Part shown: positions 1-12,285 of the stretch, piece after piece
Numbering within the stretch: position 1 is the first letter of the stretch
How the letters are laid out: every line of letters starts with the position of its first letter
Assembly (NCBI GenBank): GCA_029962745.1
Contig: CM057165.1
Location: 19,567,226-19,631,225 of the forward strand
Source of the DNA: Echinometra lucunter
Lineage: Eukaryota; Echinodermata; Echinoidea; Camarodonta; Echinometridae
DNA length: 64,000 bases
Reading direction: 5' to 3'
Made by a program: the position numbers and the translations under genes
The notes under the pieces: model-generated
What the model was told of the DNA's origin: nothing
The model's database searches: none
What the model saw: only the letters and a program-made list of their open reading frames with translations

Positions 1-51
1 AAGATATTAGGCCAAACCACAAAATGTGGACCTCTGTCACGAATGGGTTAA
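1..51. mobile_element. Right end of a TTAA-class inverted-repeat element, cut by window edge
   Basis: The first 51 bases match the right end of the complete element at 15292-15695: both contain CCAAACCACAAAATGTGGAC, then CTGTCAC and AATGGG, and stop at TTAA. Only the end is in the window. Confidence 0.7.
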
Positions 52-780
52 TATAATCATAAATGCTCTGTCAACTATCTCTTTAGGTGTAGCTTCAAAA
101 TGGAAATAAAGAGATGAAAGAGGTTTCCATAAGCCTAAGGCACAGTAAATGACCATAGAGAATCAGAGCCAATCATGCTATTTATCAACTTGGAGGGTTT
201 TCTGAGCAATAATTAAAGAGATAATACAGAGAACTAAAGAGCAGACCTTAATCATTGATACAATGTGCAAACATCTAGAAAGTCACACTTCTAAGATTTC
301 TTAAATGCTCTGTCATCTATCTCTGTTCAAACAGCAGAGAGAGCAAGAGAGACAGAGGCTAGAGAGAATTTTATCAGGTGTGATACACAACCATGGATGA
401 ATCTCAACCAATCCTGCTAATGATGAAATTGGAGGCTTTTCTCAGCCATTTAAGAGATAGTACTTACATCCAAGAGCAGACCTTGATGGGATATGGAAAC
501 ATTATCTAGTCAGTCACACTTATAATCCAAAATGCTCTGTCAACTATCTCTCCTCAAAATGGAAAGAGAGAGACTATAATATTTCTCAACAAACCTTACT
601 GCTGATGATATTAGAGACTGTTGGAGGGATGATACTCACATGTTAGTGTAGGCCTTAACAGAATGTGCAAACATCTAATCAGTCACAGTTGTAATCCAAA
701 ATGTTCAGTCAACTTTCTCTTGTATTTATGAGAGAGATAGCAAGAGATGAAATGAAGATGCGTTCACCTTGGGACAGGGC
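52..780. repeat. Degenerate tandem repeat, units of roughly 170-240 bp
   Basis: The phrase AATGCTCTGTCAACTATCTC and close variants recur near 61, 304, 530 and 699. Between them are similar blocks (GTGCAAACATCTA, AGTCACA, AGAGCAGACCTTA) in the same order. The units have diverged and carry no coding signal. Confidence 0.6.
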
Positions 781-1453
781 AATCCCACTGACTGAAGCAT
801 ACTGTTGCATTTCGAATAGAAAGCCAACTGAACGAGACGGACTGAAAATGATTGCATCCAACTGTATTTTCTAGTCTTTGTTTGCAGACCCTACAGTATC
901 TGAAGTGAGTATTGTGGACCCTTGATGAACCAAGGCCACCATTTGTAAATATTATTTGGAGAATGGTTTGGTAGGGGAGGAGGTCGAGTGAAATTCAATG
1001 TGCATCAATAAAATGACAGACATTCCATTGGGATAATGAAGATATTACATGCTCCCCCGCCCCCACCTTCTTTTTGTTTTCCTTTAAGGACAAAATTCAA
1101 TCAATTACATGAATTATTAATGCATGCATTTGATATTAAACCAGTGCCGTCTCCTATCAAGGCATGTCAAATATCCTTGACAGTCAAATTTATCAAATTA
1201 AAAGGATTTGAGGTTCCCAATTGTATTCAAAGAAGTAATCTCATAAGGTCTACAACACATAAATGTATTCTTTAAAAACATACACATCTGGCATTGGAGT
1301 TGACTTTGATAAATTTGAGATATCATTTCTCATCTCCTCCCACTGCTAAATGTAACACAAGACAAATTGAATTTTCTTGTTATTCTATCCAAATCGAGTT
1401 TGGAGCAGACAATTTACCATCCACAGAGTGTAAAAAAAGGTTGATCTAGGGAG
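781..1453. other. Unassigned non-coding stretch
   Basis: AT-rich sequence with no splice-flanked exon, RNA gene or repeat that I can recognise. The 79-codon open frame at 1036-1275 has no family resemblance and is probably chance. Confidence 0.4.
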
Positions 1454-1574
1454 CGTTTCATCAAGTGTCTTTTCAGTGATTATTTTAACTATTGTAAGCT
1501 ACTGAAATCCTTGCATCTGATTGGCTAAGAGTAAATTTGTCAGTAAAAATCACTGACAAGACACTTGATGAACC
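1454..1574. mobile_element. Short palindromic element (about 120 bp)
   Basis: TTCATCAAGTGTCTTTTCAG at the left is answered by the inverted CACTGACAAGACACTTGATG at the right. The core (GCATCTGATTGGC, TGCAAGGATTTCAG in one or other orientation) recurs near 2600 and 54200, so this is a dispersed family. A C-run follows at 1575. Confidence 0.6.
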
Positions 1575-1749
1575 CCCCCCCCCCCCCTCCCCTCGGAGTT
1601 GGAAACAGAATGAGATGGAGAATGTTAACCAATTGAGCATGAGTGGTCTATCCTTAGTGTAAGCACGCACAAAATTTACAAAATAATCACATCTGAGAAG
1701 TTAAGACTAGAAATGAATCCGGGTATAAATGAATAAAGTGCACCGTCAA

Positions 1750-1845
1750 CTGCTCGTGGCGCAGTGGTTAAAGCCATTGCCAGAGCTCGATATATTATTA
1801 GTCATGCTAGTCAAGGGTTCAAATCCCCATGACGCTGGAAATTTT
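1750..1845 (+). repeat. tRNA-like sequence, probably a SINE head
   Basis: An A-box-like GTGGCGCAGTGG and a B-box-like GGTTCAAATCC are spaced as in a tRNA promoter, but the middle is too long and the acceptor ends do not pair well. This fits a tRNA-derived SINE or tRNA pseudogene better than a working tRNA. Confidence 0.5.
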
Positions 1846-1986
1846 TTTGTCGTTATGAAATTGATGACAATGGCGTTTATTCCGTTGACGAAATAGTTAA
1901 AGTATGATAGATATTCTTCGATCAAGTGCCTACCATTCTGTGCCTGCTTACACTAAGGATCGACCGCATGATTTGAGTTCAGTATA

Positions 1987-2289
1987 AAGGCCCCATCACA
2001 TATTAGCAAATCGAGCCAACAAATGCCTAACGCATTCAAAAATTTGGACATGAGTTCGTGTTCGTTGCCATTCATTCGTGACATGTTTGACTTATGTGGT
2101 ATTCATTAGCTGTTTGTATGTGTTCGCACAGATACACTGGAGCCGATTTTCTATTTTGGACATGTTCAAAAATTTGGAACCCTCTTGTGGCAAAGAATTT
2201 GAGCGTATTTGAGCGTATCTGGACTTTTCCATGTAGCTGTTCACTAGGCATTCGTTAGCTCTATTCGCTAATATGTGATGGGGCCTTAA
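1987..2289. mobile_element. Inverted-repeat element with GGCCCCATCACATATTAGC ends
   Basis: About 20-bp perfect terminal inverted repeats lie 300 bp apart. The right end meets TTAA and the left end a degenerate TAAA, so it fits the TTAA target class common in this window. The 82-codon open frame across it is a shadow. Confidence 0.75.
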
Positions 2290-2554
2290 CACACCTTTTT
2301 CATAGACACTAGCCCGAGTTATCTCAGGATTAGTGTTCAACAGTTAATGACACCCCCTCCCCCTGACCCATTGGTAAGAAATGACAAGGGCTCAAGACAG
2401 AGTATATTGTAGAGATGCTAATCCTGCTGAAATATTCAAAATAAGCTGTATGGACAGTAAAATCTTATGCTACAAACCACAATGGTAAAAATTTAGAAAG
2501 GTACAGTATGTATAAAAAAAAAAATCCACTCAATGACAAGCATGGGCTTGATCA

Positions 2555-2700
2555 GGGCCCCGTTTAATAAAACTTATCAGTACCAACTGCCACATTTCTA
2601 TGATAAATTCACTCTCAGCCAATCCGATGCAAGGATTTCAGTAGCTTATAACAGTTAATGCAGCTTGTTATTGATAACAAGTTTTATGAAAACATAGCCC
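2555..2700. mobile_element. Short palindromic element (about 145 bp)
   Basis: The left arm ATAAAACTTATCA is mirrored by TGATAACAAGTTTTAT at the right. The core TGCAAGGATTTCAGTAGCTT is shared with the elements at 1454 and near 54200. The same outer phrase (GGGCCC next to TAAAACTTA) ends the element at 18169-18339. Confidence 0.6.
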
Positions 2701-2869
2701 AGGTCTGGTAAGACAGACTAAGGTGCCTCTTTTGTTGTAGAAGGGGATGAGGACAGTGACAGGAGAGTGCAAATGGGATTAACACTGGGTCAATAATGGC
2801 CCTATTCAGCTCAAAACTGGGGACATCTATTGCAAAGTATTGTGATGTGTCTCTCTAGAGTGCTCAGTT

Positions 2870-3900
2870 ATTGTACAAGTACATGTACCTCGTACACTTC
2901 ATGAAATGTCTGACAATGAAAGGGTGTCCGGTCAGGAGGGGGCACGTACTGTACAGGCAGATGTACCTCAGACACTTAAGGGATGTCTTTAAGTGTGTTT
3001 GCTCAAGAGGGGTCATGTACTGTACCAGAAGATGTGCATGCATCTCTTTAAGTAATATGTCTTTACATGACTTGTGTTAGGTCAGAAAGGGGCACAGATT
3101 TTACCAAATGTCATGCACCTCTTGTTTATTACAGTAATGTCATTTATAAGTATTTTAGGTCCAAAAGGGGCATGTACATTGTACATGTATTGTACCACTG
3201 TTCACTTTTAAAAGCGATGTCTTAAGAGTGTTATAGGTCAAGAAGGGGCATGTATTGTACCAGAAGATATACCTCTTACTTAAAGGCATTGGCTAACTGT
3301 GTGAGTAGCTGATTTAAAAAATCAGCTACTCAGATGAAACATGTGTTTGAGTACTTGTATTTGTACTCAAAAACCCTGAAACCAACCATAATTTGGAATG
3401 AAAAAGTGTATTTAAACACAAACGGCGATTTTATTATCCTTCGTTTCATGAGACAATCACTAAGAGGACCACTTTGCTTGAATTTGAAAATGCCGTTATG
3501 TGCCTCCCCCTGCGTGATACGCCAATACACACAATACGGTAAGGCGAGTCATACGCGCGTGCATACTCCTTATGTCTATTCTGTGTAACCGACTCTCGTG
3601 TATTTTTCAAGCATTGGTTCACATTTTTTATATTTAAAAATACTTCCTGTGGATATTATACTTTGAAACTTTCAGACTGGTATTTTTACACTATAACCCC
3701 TGTTTATCCCATTTTCAAGTAACAAAACAAGATTTTTAAAAATCATAACAATGTTAACCAATGTCTTTAAGAGTATTATAGGTCAAGAAGGGGCATGTAT
3801 TGTACCAGAAGATATACCTCATTACTTTATGTCTTAAGTATGTTAGCTCAGGAAGGGGCATGTACTATACAAGAAGTTAACCACTCTGAATAGTTCCTAC
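2870..3900 (+). repeat. Minisatellite, units of roughly 75-85 bp, split by a transposon
   Basis: Units contain AGGTCAAGAAGGGGCATGTA, TTGTACCAGAAGATATACCTC and a GTCTTTAAGTGTGTT-like link. They recur near 2925, 3005, 3082, 3162 and 3237, then again at 3783 and 3848. The 3284-3766 element interrupts one unit. Confidence 0.7.
3280..3770. mobile_element. TTAA-flanked inverted-repeat element inside a minisatellite
   Basis: TTAA stands on both sides (3280-3283 and 3767-3770). Ends are AGGCATTGGCTAAC and, inverted, AGACATTGGTTAAC. Removing the element and one TTAA restores a continuous minisatellite unit, which is direct evidence of insertion. A partial inverted relative lies at 57285-57460. No transposase is visible. 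Confidence 0.8.
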
Positions 3901-4175
3901 GTATAACCCTATAGATGCAAATTTAAGAATTCAGTTGTCAACAGTTAAGTGTGTCAACTACAAACTTTTACAAATTTTTAGTACGGTCAAAATTGATTAC
4001 ATTACTTTCGTGCCACAAAATACAAACTGTTAAAATCATCTCTTTTTTAAAGTTCTTTTAAAAATGGAAACAAAAACAAAAAATACTTTGCTTGTTCCAT
4101 GACATTAGTTTTTCAATACAAGCTATGCAAATGCTTTTCTTTCTTTCTTTTTTAAATGGAAATACATTGTACCTT

Positions 4176-4322
4176 TCTAAAAAATGTAGTTTTACATACA
4201 TTGCATTCCTCAGTTTTGTCCTCTTCTAAAAATGTAGTTTTACATACATTGCATTCCTCAGTTTTGTCCTCTTCTAAAAATGTAGTTTTACATACATTGC
4301 ATTCCTCAGTTTTGTCCTCTTC
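4176..4322. repeat. Three near-identical 48-bp tandem units
   Basis: The unit (TAGTTTTACATACATTGCAT then TCCTCAGTTTTGTCCTCTTC) repeats three times with almost no change. Because 48 is a multiple of three, both strands read as repetitive open frames, but there is no sign of a gene. Confidence 0.85.
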
Positions 4323-4751
4323 AGCAAAATGGTTTTGGTGCATGAGTTTCCAAATACATGTATATGTACTTGTTTATTTCTTTGCTCTCTCAATCAAATC
4401 TTTCATAACTGCTTTGATATGATCCATCATTTTTTGGACAATTACAAGCTTTGGACACTTGCACTTTCTTGCAACTGCATAAAGTCTTGAAAAATACTTC
4501 TCGTTTGTTTACACACTCACAATCAACTTGTATTTGTTAGGTGAGAAAACCAATTAACCTCAACTTGTTGTGGTATTGAAGCTGTACTGAGAAGAAAGAA
4601 TAACTTGAACACCCAAAAGGAACTCCCTGGTATGCCTTTGAGCCAATACAACAAACATCACTTTACCAGTGGCATATCTAGACCTCAATTGAGAAGCAAA
4701 ACATATCAGTTGAAAATGATGCAAGGCAAGAAAATTGACCAAAACTGTGAT

Positions 4752-5353
4752 AGTCACTATTCAGGTGTACTGGTAGTAATCTTGTAGACACTTTGTAGAC
4801 ATTTTTAAAACACATCTTGACACATTTCAGGAAAAAATCCAATGTTTCCTTCTGATATTTGGAAGTAAGCTGAACATATCCCACTCTTGCCACTCTCCTC
4901 TAAATTTTTTTCCCTCCATAACAACACATAAAGATAAATTCATGATATAAACTAATTATGGTAGGAATTACTATTATCATAAACATTCTAATTCAAGAAT
5001 ATGAAATTTCTAAGAGCTATCTTACTTATTGAGTTATAACAGATGACCAAGAATTATGGCCACATCCTCCCCCCCCCCCCCACTTAATCATCAAAATATG
5101 TTGGGGACAAATTCTGCCTTTGCCCCCTGCCTCCTATGTCTTTTTTTCAAATATACATGTACTCATGCACTTTGTTATTGCAATAAATTTGAAGGAGTTT
5201 CTCAAAAGCGGCATTAAGAAAGTAAGGCATTTCTTGCAATGGGGAAGTTCATGAAGAGGTATTTATTGATTTCCAGAGTGTGTTGCTCAACACAAAACTA
5301 ATAGATGACAAAGAATCAATGAAGATTACTACCAGTACACCTGAATAGTGACT
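4752..5353. mobile_element. Element bounded by a perfect 32-bp inverted repeat
   Basis: CACTATTCAGGTGTACTGGT and its flanks at 4752-4783 occur as an exact inverted copy at 5322-5353. The interior is non-coding with a C-run at 5068-5082. It is probably a non-autonomous DNA element; no target duplication was found. Confidence 0.6.
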
Positions 5354-5689
5354 GATAAAATGAAACAGAATACCAGTAAGATGGACAAATGAAAGTTTTC
5401 TAAAACTTCTATACCTGTAACAAGTATGACTGGAATATGTAATGTACATTTGTAAATCTCTCCAAGTTCATTTGCAAATGTGATATACCATGTAGAGATT
5501 AGTCAGGACCTTACACTAATTTGTGGGGGGGGGGGGGGAAGGGGGGTTAGGAGGGCCACATTGAAATTTTGGGCTCATCTTGCATTGGAGCCCTGTGTTA
5601 AAACTACTGAATTTAGGGGGTCCGGGCCCAAATTTGGGAGGTGCATGTGTCCTACATTGTAAAAAAAAAAAAAAAAATGCTGTAGGAAT

Positions 5690-5844
5690 TTCCAGCAAAT
5701 TACTGGCAGCAGAGTTGCCAGTAATTTACTTTAAATTCCATAAATGATACAGCAAAATACTTTATCATTCATAGTTAAATACTCTATTTCACTGCTGTTC
5801 ACAGTTTTTCCATAGGATAAACAGTACAACACTGTAAAGAAAAA

Positions 5845-5875
<31 letters not shown>

Positions 5876-5945
5876 TACACAGTAAATTACTGGCAATTCT
5901 GCTGCCAGTAATTTACTGTAAATTCTACAGTAACTTTTTACAGGG
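5690..5945. repeat. Pair of hairpins around poly-A and (AT)n
   Basis: At 5879-5895 and 5903-5919 a perfect 17-bp stem (ACAGTAAATTACTGGCA) surrounds a 7-base loop. A related 12-bp hairpin lies at 5697-5727. Between them are an A-run and (AT)n at about 5852-5877. Confidence 0.7.
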
Positions 5946-6179
5946 TAGGCACCTGTTAGTGTCAAGCCTTGGATTAGTAGAATGGACAGAGACATAAATT
6001 TAGGCAAAAAAAAAAAAAAAAAAAATTGGTTATGTTGCCCTCAATCGACCGACCATAAAATGCAAAAAAATTGGGTCGTTTTTTTTTTTTTTTTTTTTTT
6101 CTTTTTAACAGACCCAAACAAGAAAACCCTCAAATGTGGTAAGATTTCAGGATATTTTTGACCCCTCAGCTGTGACCCA

Positions 6180-6335
6180 GTTTCAACTGGGTACCCACTT
6201 TTACGTCAAAATAACGTCAAAGTGGGTACCTTGTCGTGCACTTCTAGCAAAATGCGCGCAAGGTACATATTGTACAGTCTAGCGCGCAGCACAACTGCAA
6301 TGCACGAAGCTGGGTACCCACTTTTACGTCATACC
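6180..6335. repeat. Inverted and direct copies of GGGTACCCACTTTTACGTCA
   Basis: The 20-bp phrase occurs at about 6188, again near 6311, and inverted at 6212-6230. The first and inverted copies form a hairpin with 12 paired bases. Each copy carries ACGTCA, a CRE-like half motif; function is not shown. Confidence 0.55.
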
Positions 6336-6589
6336 TCATCCTCAAATTTTTTGGTCAACTCTTGACTTTTTATGAGAAAATTATCCAAAATGCATTGATT
6401 TCGATTGAAAATCATCAAATTTTTCATGTTATTCTTCTTAGAATTCTATTCTCGATCATATATCAAAAAAATGTTTACCATTGTGTAATCACTTTAAAAC
6501 AAAACAGAAAAATTAGAACATTGACAAATTTACTTACACAACATTGTAGTTTGGTTGCCCAAGGATAAACCTTGGGCATCCCCTGTCAA

Positions 6590-8170
6590 AGCGATTTCCA
6601 TACTAGTCAAGCGTGATAATGAGATTGTCGACTGCCTGCTTTCAGGCGAACCCGTCTGGTGACGAGCTTTGTGCTCATCAGGTGCATTTCCATTAGCATT
6701 TTTTACAAGCTGGAGCTTTAAATATTAGACCAATTAGCCCTTCTCAAGGAAAAGTTGGAGTATGATGTTCCTTGTTTCCATTAGCTCTAGTTCAGCAATC
6801 CCTGCTTGCTCCAGCCAGAGCTCCAGAGTACACTGTATATCATTGGTTGCATTCATGTGAATTCAGAAACCAAGTTTTCAAACGTACATTTCTCTCTGTT
6901 TAGAAGTGGCAATCTCAAATTCTTTAGATTTATTACCAGTGCAAAAGTGAATGACAAGCATGTTATAAAAGAATAAGATGAATGCGACTGCATCTCCCAC
7001 ATGCCTCCGCTTATATTCAGTATACTTTTGCTCAAACTGTTATGAATTATTTGGTATCCAGAATTAATGGTTAAGTCCATCCTAGAAGTTTCACTGTTTC
7101 AATAAAAGGAGATAAATTTGATCAATAATCAAATGTATGTTCAGAAGAATTGCTTTTTACATAACATACTTTGGCTATGGGGTAAGAAAAAGTGTAACTT
7201 CCAAGAAAATTGAGAAAATGTGAAATTTCATGTACAAAGTGAATGGAGACCTGCTCGCATATGATGTCATCAGTGTTGCCAATTTGCAGAGCCAAGAGTA
7301 GTTTACTAGAAAATATAAATGAGTGTAATTTTCTTATTCTTTGACCGATTTTGCTCATTTCTTTTTTAAAATGCTGTTCAAATTTATCCCCTTTTACTGA
7401 AAGTGAAACTTCTAGGGTGGACTTACCCTTTAAAAAACAATAACTAGACAGACGGGCGACCCGAAAACATCATGCCTCGGCAGTGAGTCAGCACCACCTT
7501 TAAAATCATAAATGTCTGGAAAACAAAAAATGAAAAAACGAATGCTATTGAAGGCTTACTATGAATTTTCTCCAGTCAGTCCTCAATTGCATGAGAATTA
7601 GCAGGTTACTTAGAAAACTTGGGCTATTATGAGAACAGGATTCTGGTGATGCTATAGACAGTATAGTCAACTACTTGCAACCATGCTGCCAATTAGCTCA
7701 AACAAGTCATAAATGGGAAATTTAGCTGGATTAGAATTAGCTAATTATTTCTAAAATTTTGGGCTAATGAGAACAGCCTCTTGGCAACAAGGTTGGAGCT
7801 TTCAGTGAGTGATTGGTCTTATCAGATCAACAAATCTTCAAGTGCCTGTCAAGCACTCCAACCACTTTTCAAATATTTATCATTATCCCAATCACAGGGC
7901 TAATTTTCCAGCATGACAATTAGCGAGCTACTTTCCAAAATTCAGGCTCATGAGAACGGGCCTGCTGGTGACATGCTTTGTGCTTTCCGTGATTGCTTTG
8001 ATCAGCCTAACAAATCTCGGCCTGTCACCCATGAGTTATCAACCCATCTATCAAACATGACAAGTCAATCAAGGTGGAAGTCTGAGAGGTTTAATGCAGT
8101 GGTACACCTCAAACATTGTACAAACAGGTTCAATAGTAGAATAAGCCCTGACAAAGCAGTCTGGCCATAA
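6590..8170 (+). repeat. Degenerate dispersed repeat, with one further copy at 9218-9310
   Basis: Variants of TGAGAACGGGCCTGCTGGTG recur near 6650, 7630, 7765 and 7950. A block of about 95 bp (ATCAAACATGACAAGTCAAT, TTTAATGCAGTGGTA) at 8037-8135 recurs at 9235-9310. The 85-codon open frame at 7913-8170 falls inside this repeat and is not supported as a gene. Confidence 0.45.
7064..7433. mobile_element. TTAA-flanked inverted-repeat element (about 370 bp)
   Basis: TTAA sits at both edges. Ends read TGGTTAAGTCCATCCTAGAA and, inverted, AGGGTAAGTCCACCCTAGAA, followed by matching AGTTTCACT. It is non-coding. Confidence 0.75.
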
Positions 8171-11090
8171 GCAGCAAAATCCTTCACAAGAATTAGAATT
8201 GACATGTTTATTTCAGTACAAGCTAGAGCAGAAATTTTTACAATCCATGACCAATAGATGAGTTCAATTAAATGTTAGGCACTTGAACTTCTAAAAAAAT
8301 AAATGAAAATTTGTTGTCCTAAAGGTGTTTTGCCCTTATACAAGGCTGAACAATAATACTGCTCATAACAGGACTAGACATCAATTTGGGGGGATGTATA
8401 CCGTTTATATAACCATGCATATCTGCTGTGATCATGAGGTACTTGTCAAGGTAACACGTCACCCATCCGTAGCAAGTGAAAAGCATGTAATAGCTACTGA
8501 GCCATATTTTTTTTTTCAATTTCTCAGATCAGAATAAAGCTACAGCAGAACCTTCACTTCCCGTTTGTGCAGTGTTCATGCTTTGTCCTTAGTACTGCAA
8601 GCGTTAATACATGTACATGTACCTGCAGTCATGGGCGGAAATATGTCCTGAAAGCTGGCAGGAGCGCACGTTAGAAATTTCCGATGAGTGTCTCCTTTTA
8701 CCCCAAAAATTCACTGACAAGCAAAAAAAAAAGGTCCATGGCTTAAATTAATCCAAGGCCATCGAAGGCCATGGCCGTGGATGCCCTGTTGACTGGCCTT
8801 GATGCCCCTCTCATTGGCCCTGGAGATTTATTGTGTCTTTTTTATTTTTCCCATTTGTGCTGTAATGTAAAAATGTGCCCTATGAAAAAGTGGCCTTGCC
8901 CGAAAAATATCGAAATTTAAGGCCTGAAGGTCCTAAGCTTTTTTCAGTTGTCTCTACCCCCCCCCCCCCCCCCCCTCTCAAAAAAAAGATCCTCTTTGGG
9001 GGACCACCCCAAATTGTATGTCCCCCACCTTCAGTTTGCCCTTGGACTAGGCTTCACATATTTCATATATATTTAATATTTCCCTTTGGTTCAAACTTTT
9101 AAATTTGCTACTGGTAATCTGGGTTTATATTCTTGGGGGGGGGGGGGAGGGGGTGAGATTGCATTAACGTTGAACCCTGCCACAGATCCTGGAATGCAAT
9201 GTCGCTTCAATCCACCTGAGAGTTATCAGTCTATCTATCAAACATGACAAGTCAATCAAAGTACCAATTCTGAAAGATTTAACGCAGTGGTATACCACAG
9301 ACTTTGTACAAGCAAAAATGAAGGTGGTGCAAGCTTTGAAAATACCTTGTTTTAGTCACATAATGAAAGCCTGTTTATTCCAAGGCAATCTTGCAGACAT
9401 ATGTATAAGACAATGCTTACTGGTAGGTATCTTCTTTTGCATTTGTAATACATAGGTTCTACCAGTAGTTTTCCTATCGAAAAAGATTTTTACATTAAGG
9501 TCATGATTAAATTTTGATGCAGTCCACTATTCAAAATAGTACTACTTACATAAAAGAGTTCTGTTTATATTCTGGTTAAATTTTCTGTGCAATGATTTGC
9601 CTGTTGACATAATTCAAATATCCTAGAAGGAGGATAAGTAATTTTTCTGTATTTCATAGGTCATAATTGTCATTAGTTCGAAATTGAGGTGAAATTCACA
9701 CCAGTCATTTTCAAAATGGACATTTGCATTCATTTACTGCACATGCATAGCTTTGGCACCCTTTCATTCTGCCCAACAAACTTTGCACGGATATCGACTT
9801 GAAAATATACTTCACTGACAAATTTCACAAGTTAACTTTAGAATATGTAGAATAAAGATATGTAAGAGAAATTCACATAAACAGCTGAATTCTGTAACTT
9901 TTCAGCACTGAAAACAAAGTATGTAGTTTCTGCCCCCCCCCCCCCCAATCATACAGCATTCCCAATATTTTCTCTCATTTTGAAAGGTGACACACAGATC
10001 AAGTTTGAGCCCAAGTGGCTACATGTATGGCTCAATAAACAAAACTGCAGACATCAAGTTTACAGTTCCTTCATCACTGGAGGAAGGACCGGACCGCATC
10101 CCGTCTGGTGAACTTGATTCCGTAGGAATGCCTGCTATCTGAAATCTACATCACTGGGGATGAAATCTGACTGGCTGATTAGGGGATTGATAAATATCAT
10201 CTCACATAAGACAGCTATGGTAATTGGGTGGTACAGAGTGTCACAAAATAAATCTTAGTGGCCACTAGCTGACCAAGATACTTGAATAAAACAAAAGACT
10301 TCACATTAAGAACAGTCAAGTTATGATTTGAGGTGTTCTTATCAAATACAAAATATCTAATCGACAAGCCAATCTGAGTCCTCAAGATTCAGGGATCTAA
10401 ATCAACACCATTCTTGGGAACCAGTTTTAAAAAAATAACAGGAGTCCAACGAATATCGCACCTGTGTTTTATTCTGAAATTCTGTTGTCTGAATGTACTT
10501 ATGGGTATTATAAGGGAGTGTTGATAGTATATCCATGGATACACTAAGCCCTCTAACTCTTTAGCCCTGTCTGTAATTTGAGTTGCACTGACAGCACGTA
10601 CAATTGTAATATTTCTCAAATACCTTAAAAACCTAATCAAGTTTCTACAGCACTATAGATTTACTTCAAATAAGGGGTTTCTTTCTGAACACCTTGTACA
10701 GGCATCTCAGTATTAAAGTTGTATCATGTATGATGTTAATGCTACAATATTTATGGCATTTCTGAAATCTAATATCATCATCTCCGTAGATTTGGCCAGT
10801 AAACAAAATAAAAACAACACCTAGAATTGGAATAATTATTTTGGTCTCCAGACTGACCACAGAGTACAGGCAGAAATAGCCTAAAATTCCGAGCAAGATG
10901 GAATGCTTTAATGATTTTGAGGCCTGAATTGTTTAGATTGAGGGTTTGGCTACTCTGCTGATGAAGACACATGAAAATGGTGGATTTCATGAATTTGCTG
11001 GCTATTCTGCAAATAAGTCCAAGTTTTGAGTGGATATCTTTTCAAGCAGAATAGCTGCTAATTCCATCTTCATCTGGGAATTACACTGTA
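8171..11090. other. Non-coding stretch with poly-C/poly-G runs
   Basis: It holds C-runs near 8958-8975 and 9931-9946, a G-run at 9136-9148, and the repeat copy at 9218-9310. I see no exon with splice sites and family resemblance. Several short minus-strand open frames at 10389-10990 look like chance. Confidence 0.4.
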
Positions 11091-11873
11091 GGGCAATTCC
11101 ACGGTAACTGAGTTACCAAGATAGAGATCTAGTAGTATTCTTTACATTGTAGTTTTGTGAATGACGCTTGCCTCGGCTTTTAATCACTATAGATAAATAA
11201 GTTAATAATAGGGAAGAAACACATGGACAGTTTTTATCTCAAACTTCATTTCTTATCACACAGCAAGAAAAAATGTGTTGGTAACTGACGTTATGCAAAA
11301 AGGGCATGGAAAATAATGGTGTAGAATCAAATTTATATATCTCATGTCTCAGACTTGTAAGGATGATGTAATTCATTTGACATTACATCTAGGTTTCTGG
11401 GAAGAGATGTGCAAAATAATGAGCAATTTGAATAGTTTGTTTTAGTGCCATGAAAAATTTACTGAAGACATGTTGGTAACTTGACGTTACGTAACTAACA
11501 TTACGCAACTGACGTTACGCTTAAATTTAACGTAGGTTTTGCACATTTCCATTAGTGTGTCATTCATTAACTACCTAAAATCTGTTAAAGTAATCCATTA
11601 AAATCAATTAGATAAAAAAAGATCTGAGAAAAACCACTAAATATAAGAATAAGAGGCATTTAAAGCACATTTCCCCGACCATAGTCTCATATGTGCAGTC
11701 TTTTTTTTTATGTTATTCTCCGAAAGAAGGTCGAATTGCAAATAGTTTTATCTTAAATGTTTATTTCTAACAAAAAGACTCTGTAATTTTAGATTTTTAT
11801 GTGGAATTAACAGGGCACAGTGCGACTTCAAATTTTGAGCTCTGTGTCCCAAATGTCGTGGAATTGCCCTGTA
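11087..11873. mobile_element. Non-autonomous DNA transposon, GGGCAATTCCACG ends, TGTA target duplication
   Basis: GGGCAATTCCACG at 11091 is mirrored by CGTGGAATTGCCC ending at 11869, and TGTA flanks both sides. Inside, ACGTTACG-like words repeat near 11290 and 11470-11520, as subterminal repeats often do. A 4-bp duplication is compatible with Chapaev-like or related superfamilies; assignment is open. Confidence 0.7.
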
Positions 11874-12285
11874 GCTCACTATTCTTTGATCGGGCTAATT
11901 CATGGGATCAGAAATAGCCAGCTAGTCTTCAAGCTCGAGCTGTTGGAGAGACCTACCAAATGACCAAATCTTGACCACCCGTTTGCTGTTCAGAGTTCTG
12001 ATTAGGAACTTTAGACCAAAAACATCACCCTTACATATACAGTATATCAGGCCATGAATGTGTGTCAAGGCTGAGAAGGCTGGTCTCAACCAACAGAGAA
12101 TTACTAATGCCATACTATCTTCACATAAGTTCCGTGCATGCTGATGTACATGTAAACTATGTTAGGCTAGAAAAATACTTACATCTTATTTTCTGCATGG
12201 ATGTACCGGTACATGTACCTCCAACTCTTTACCAAGTGCTACATGTATTTCACAGTCATCAATGCTCTGCTGTCTCTATCATTAC

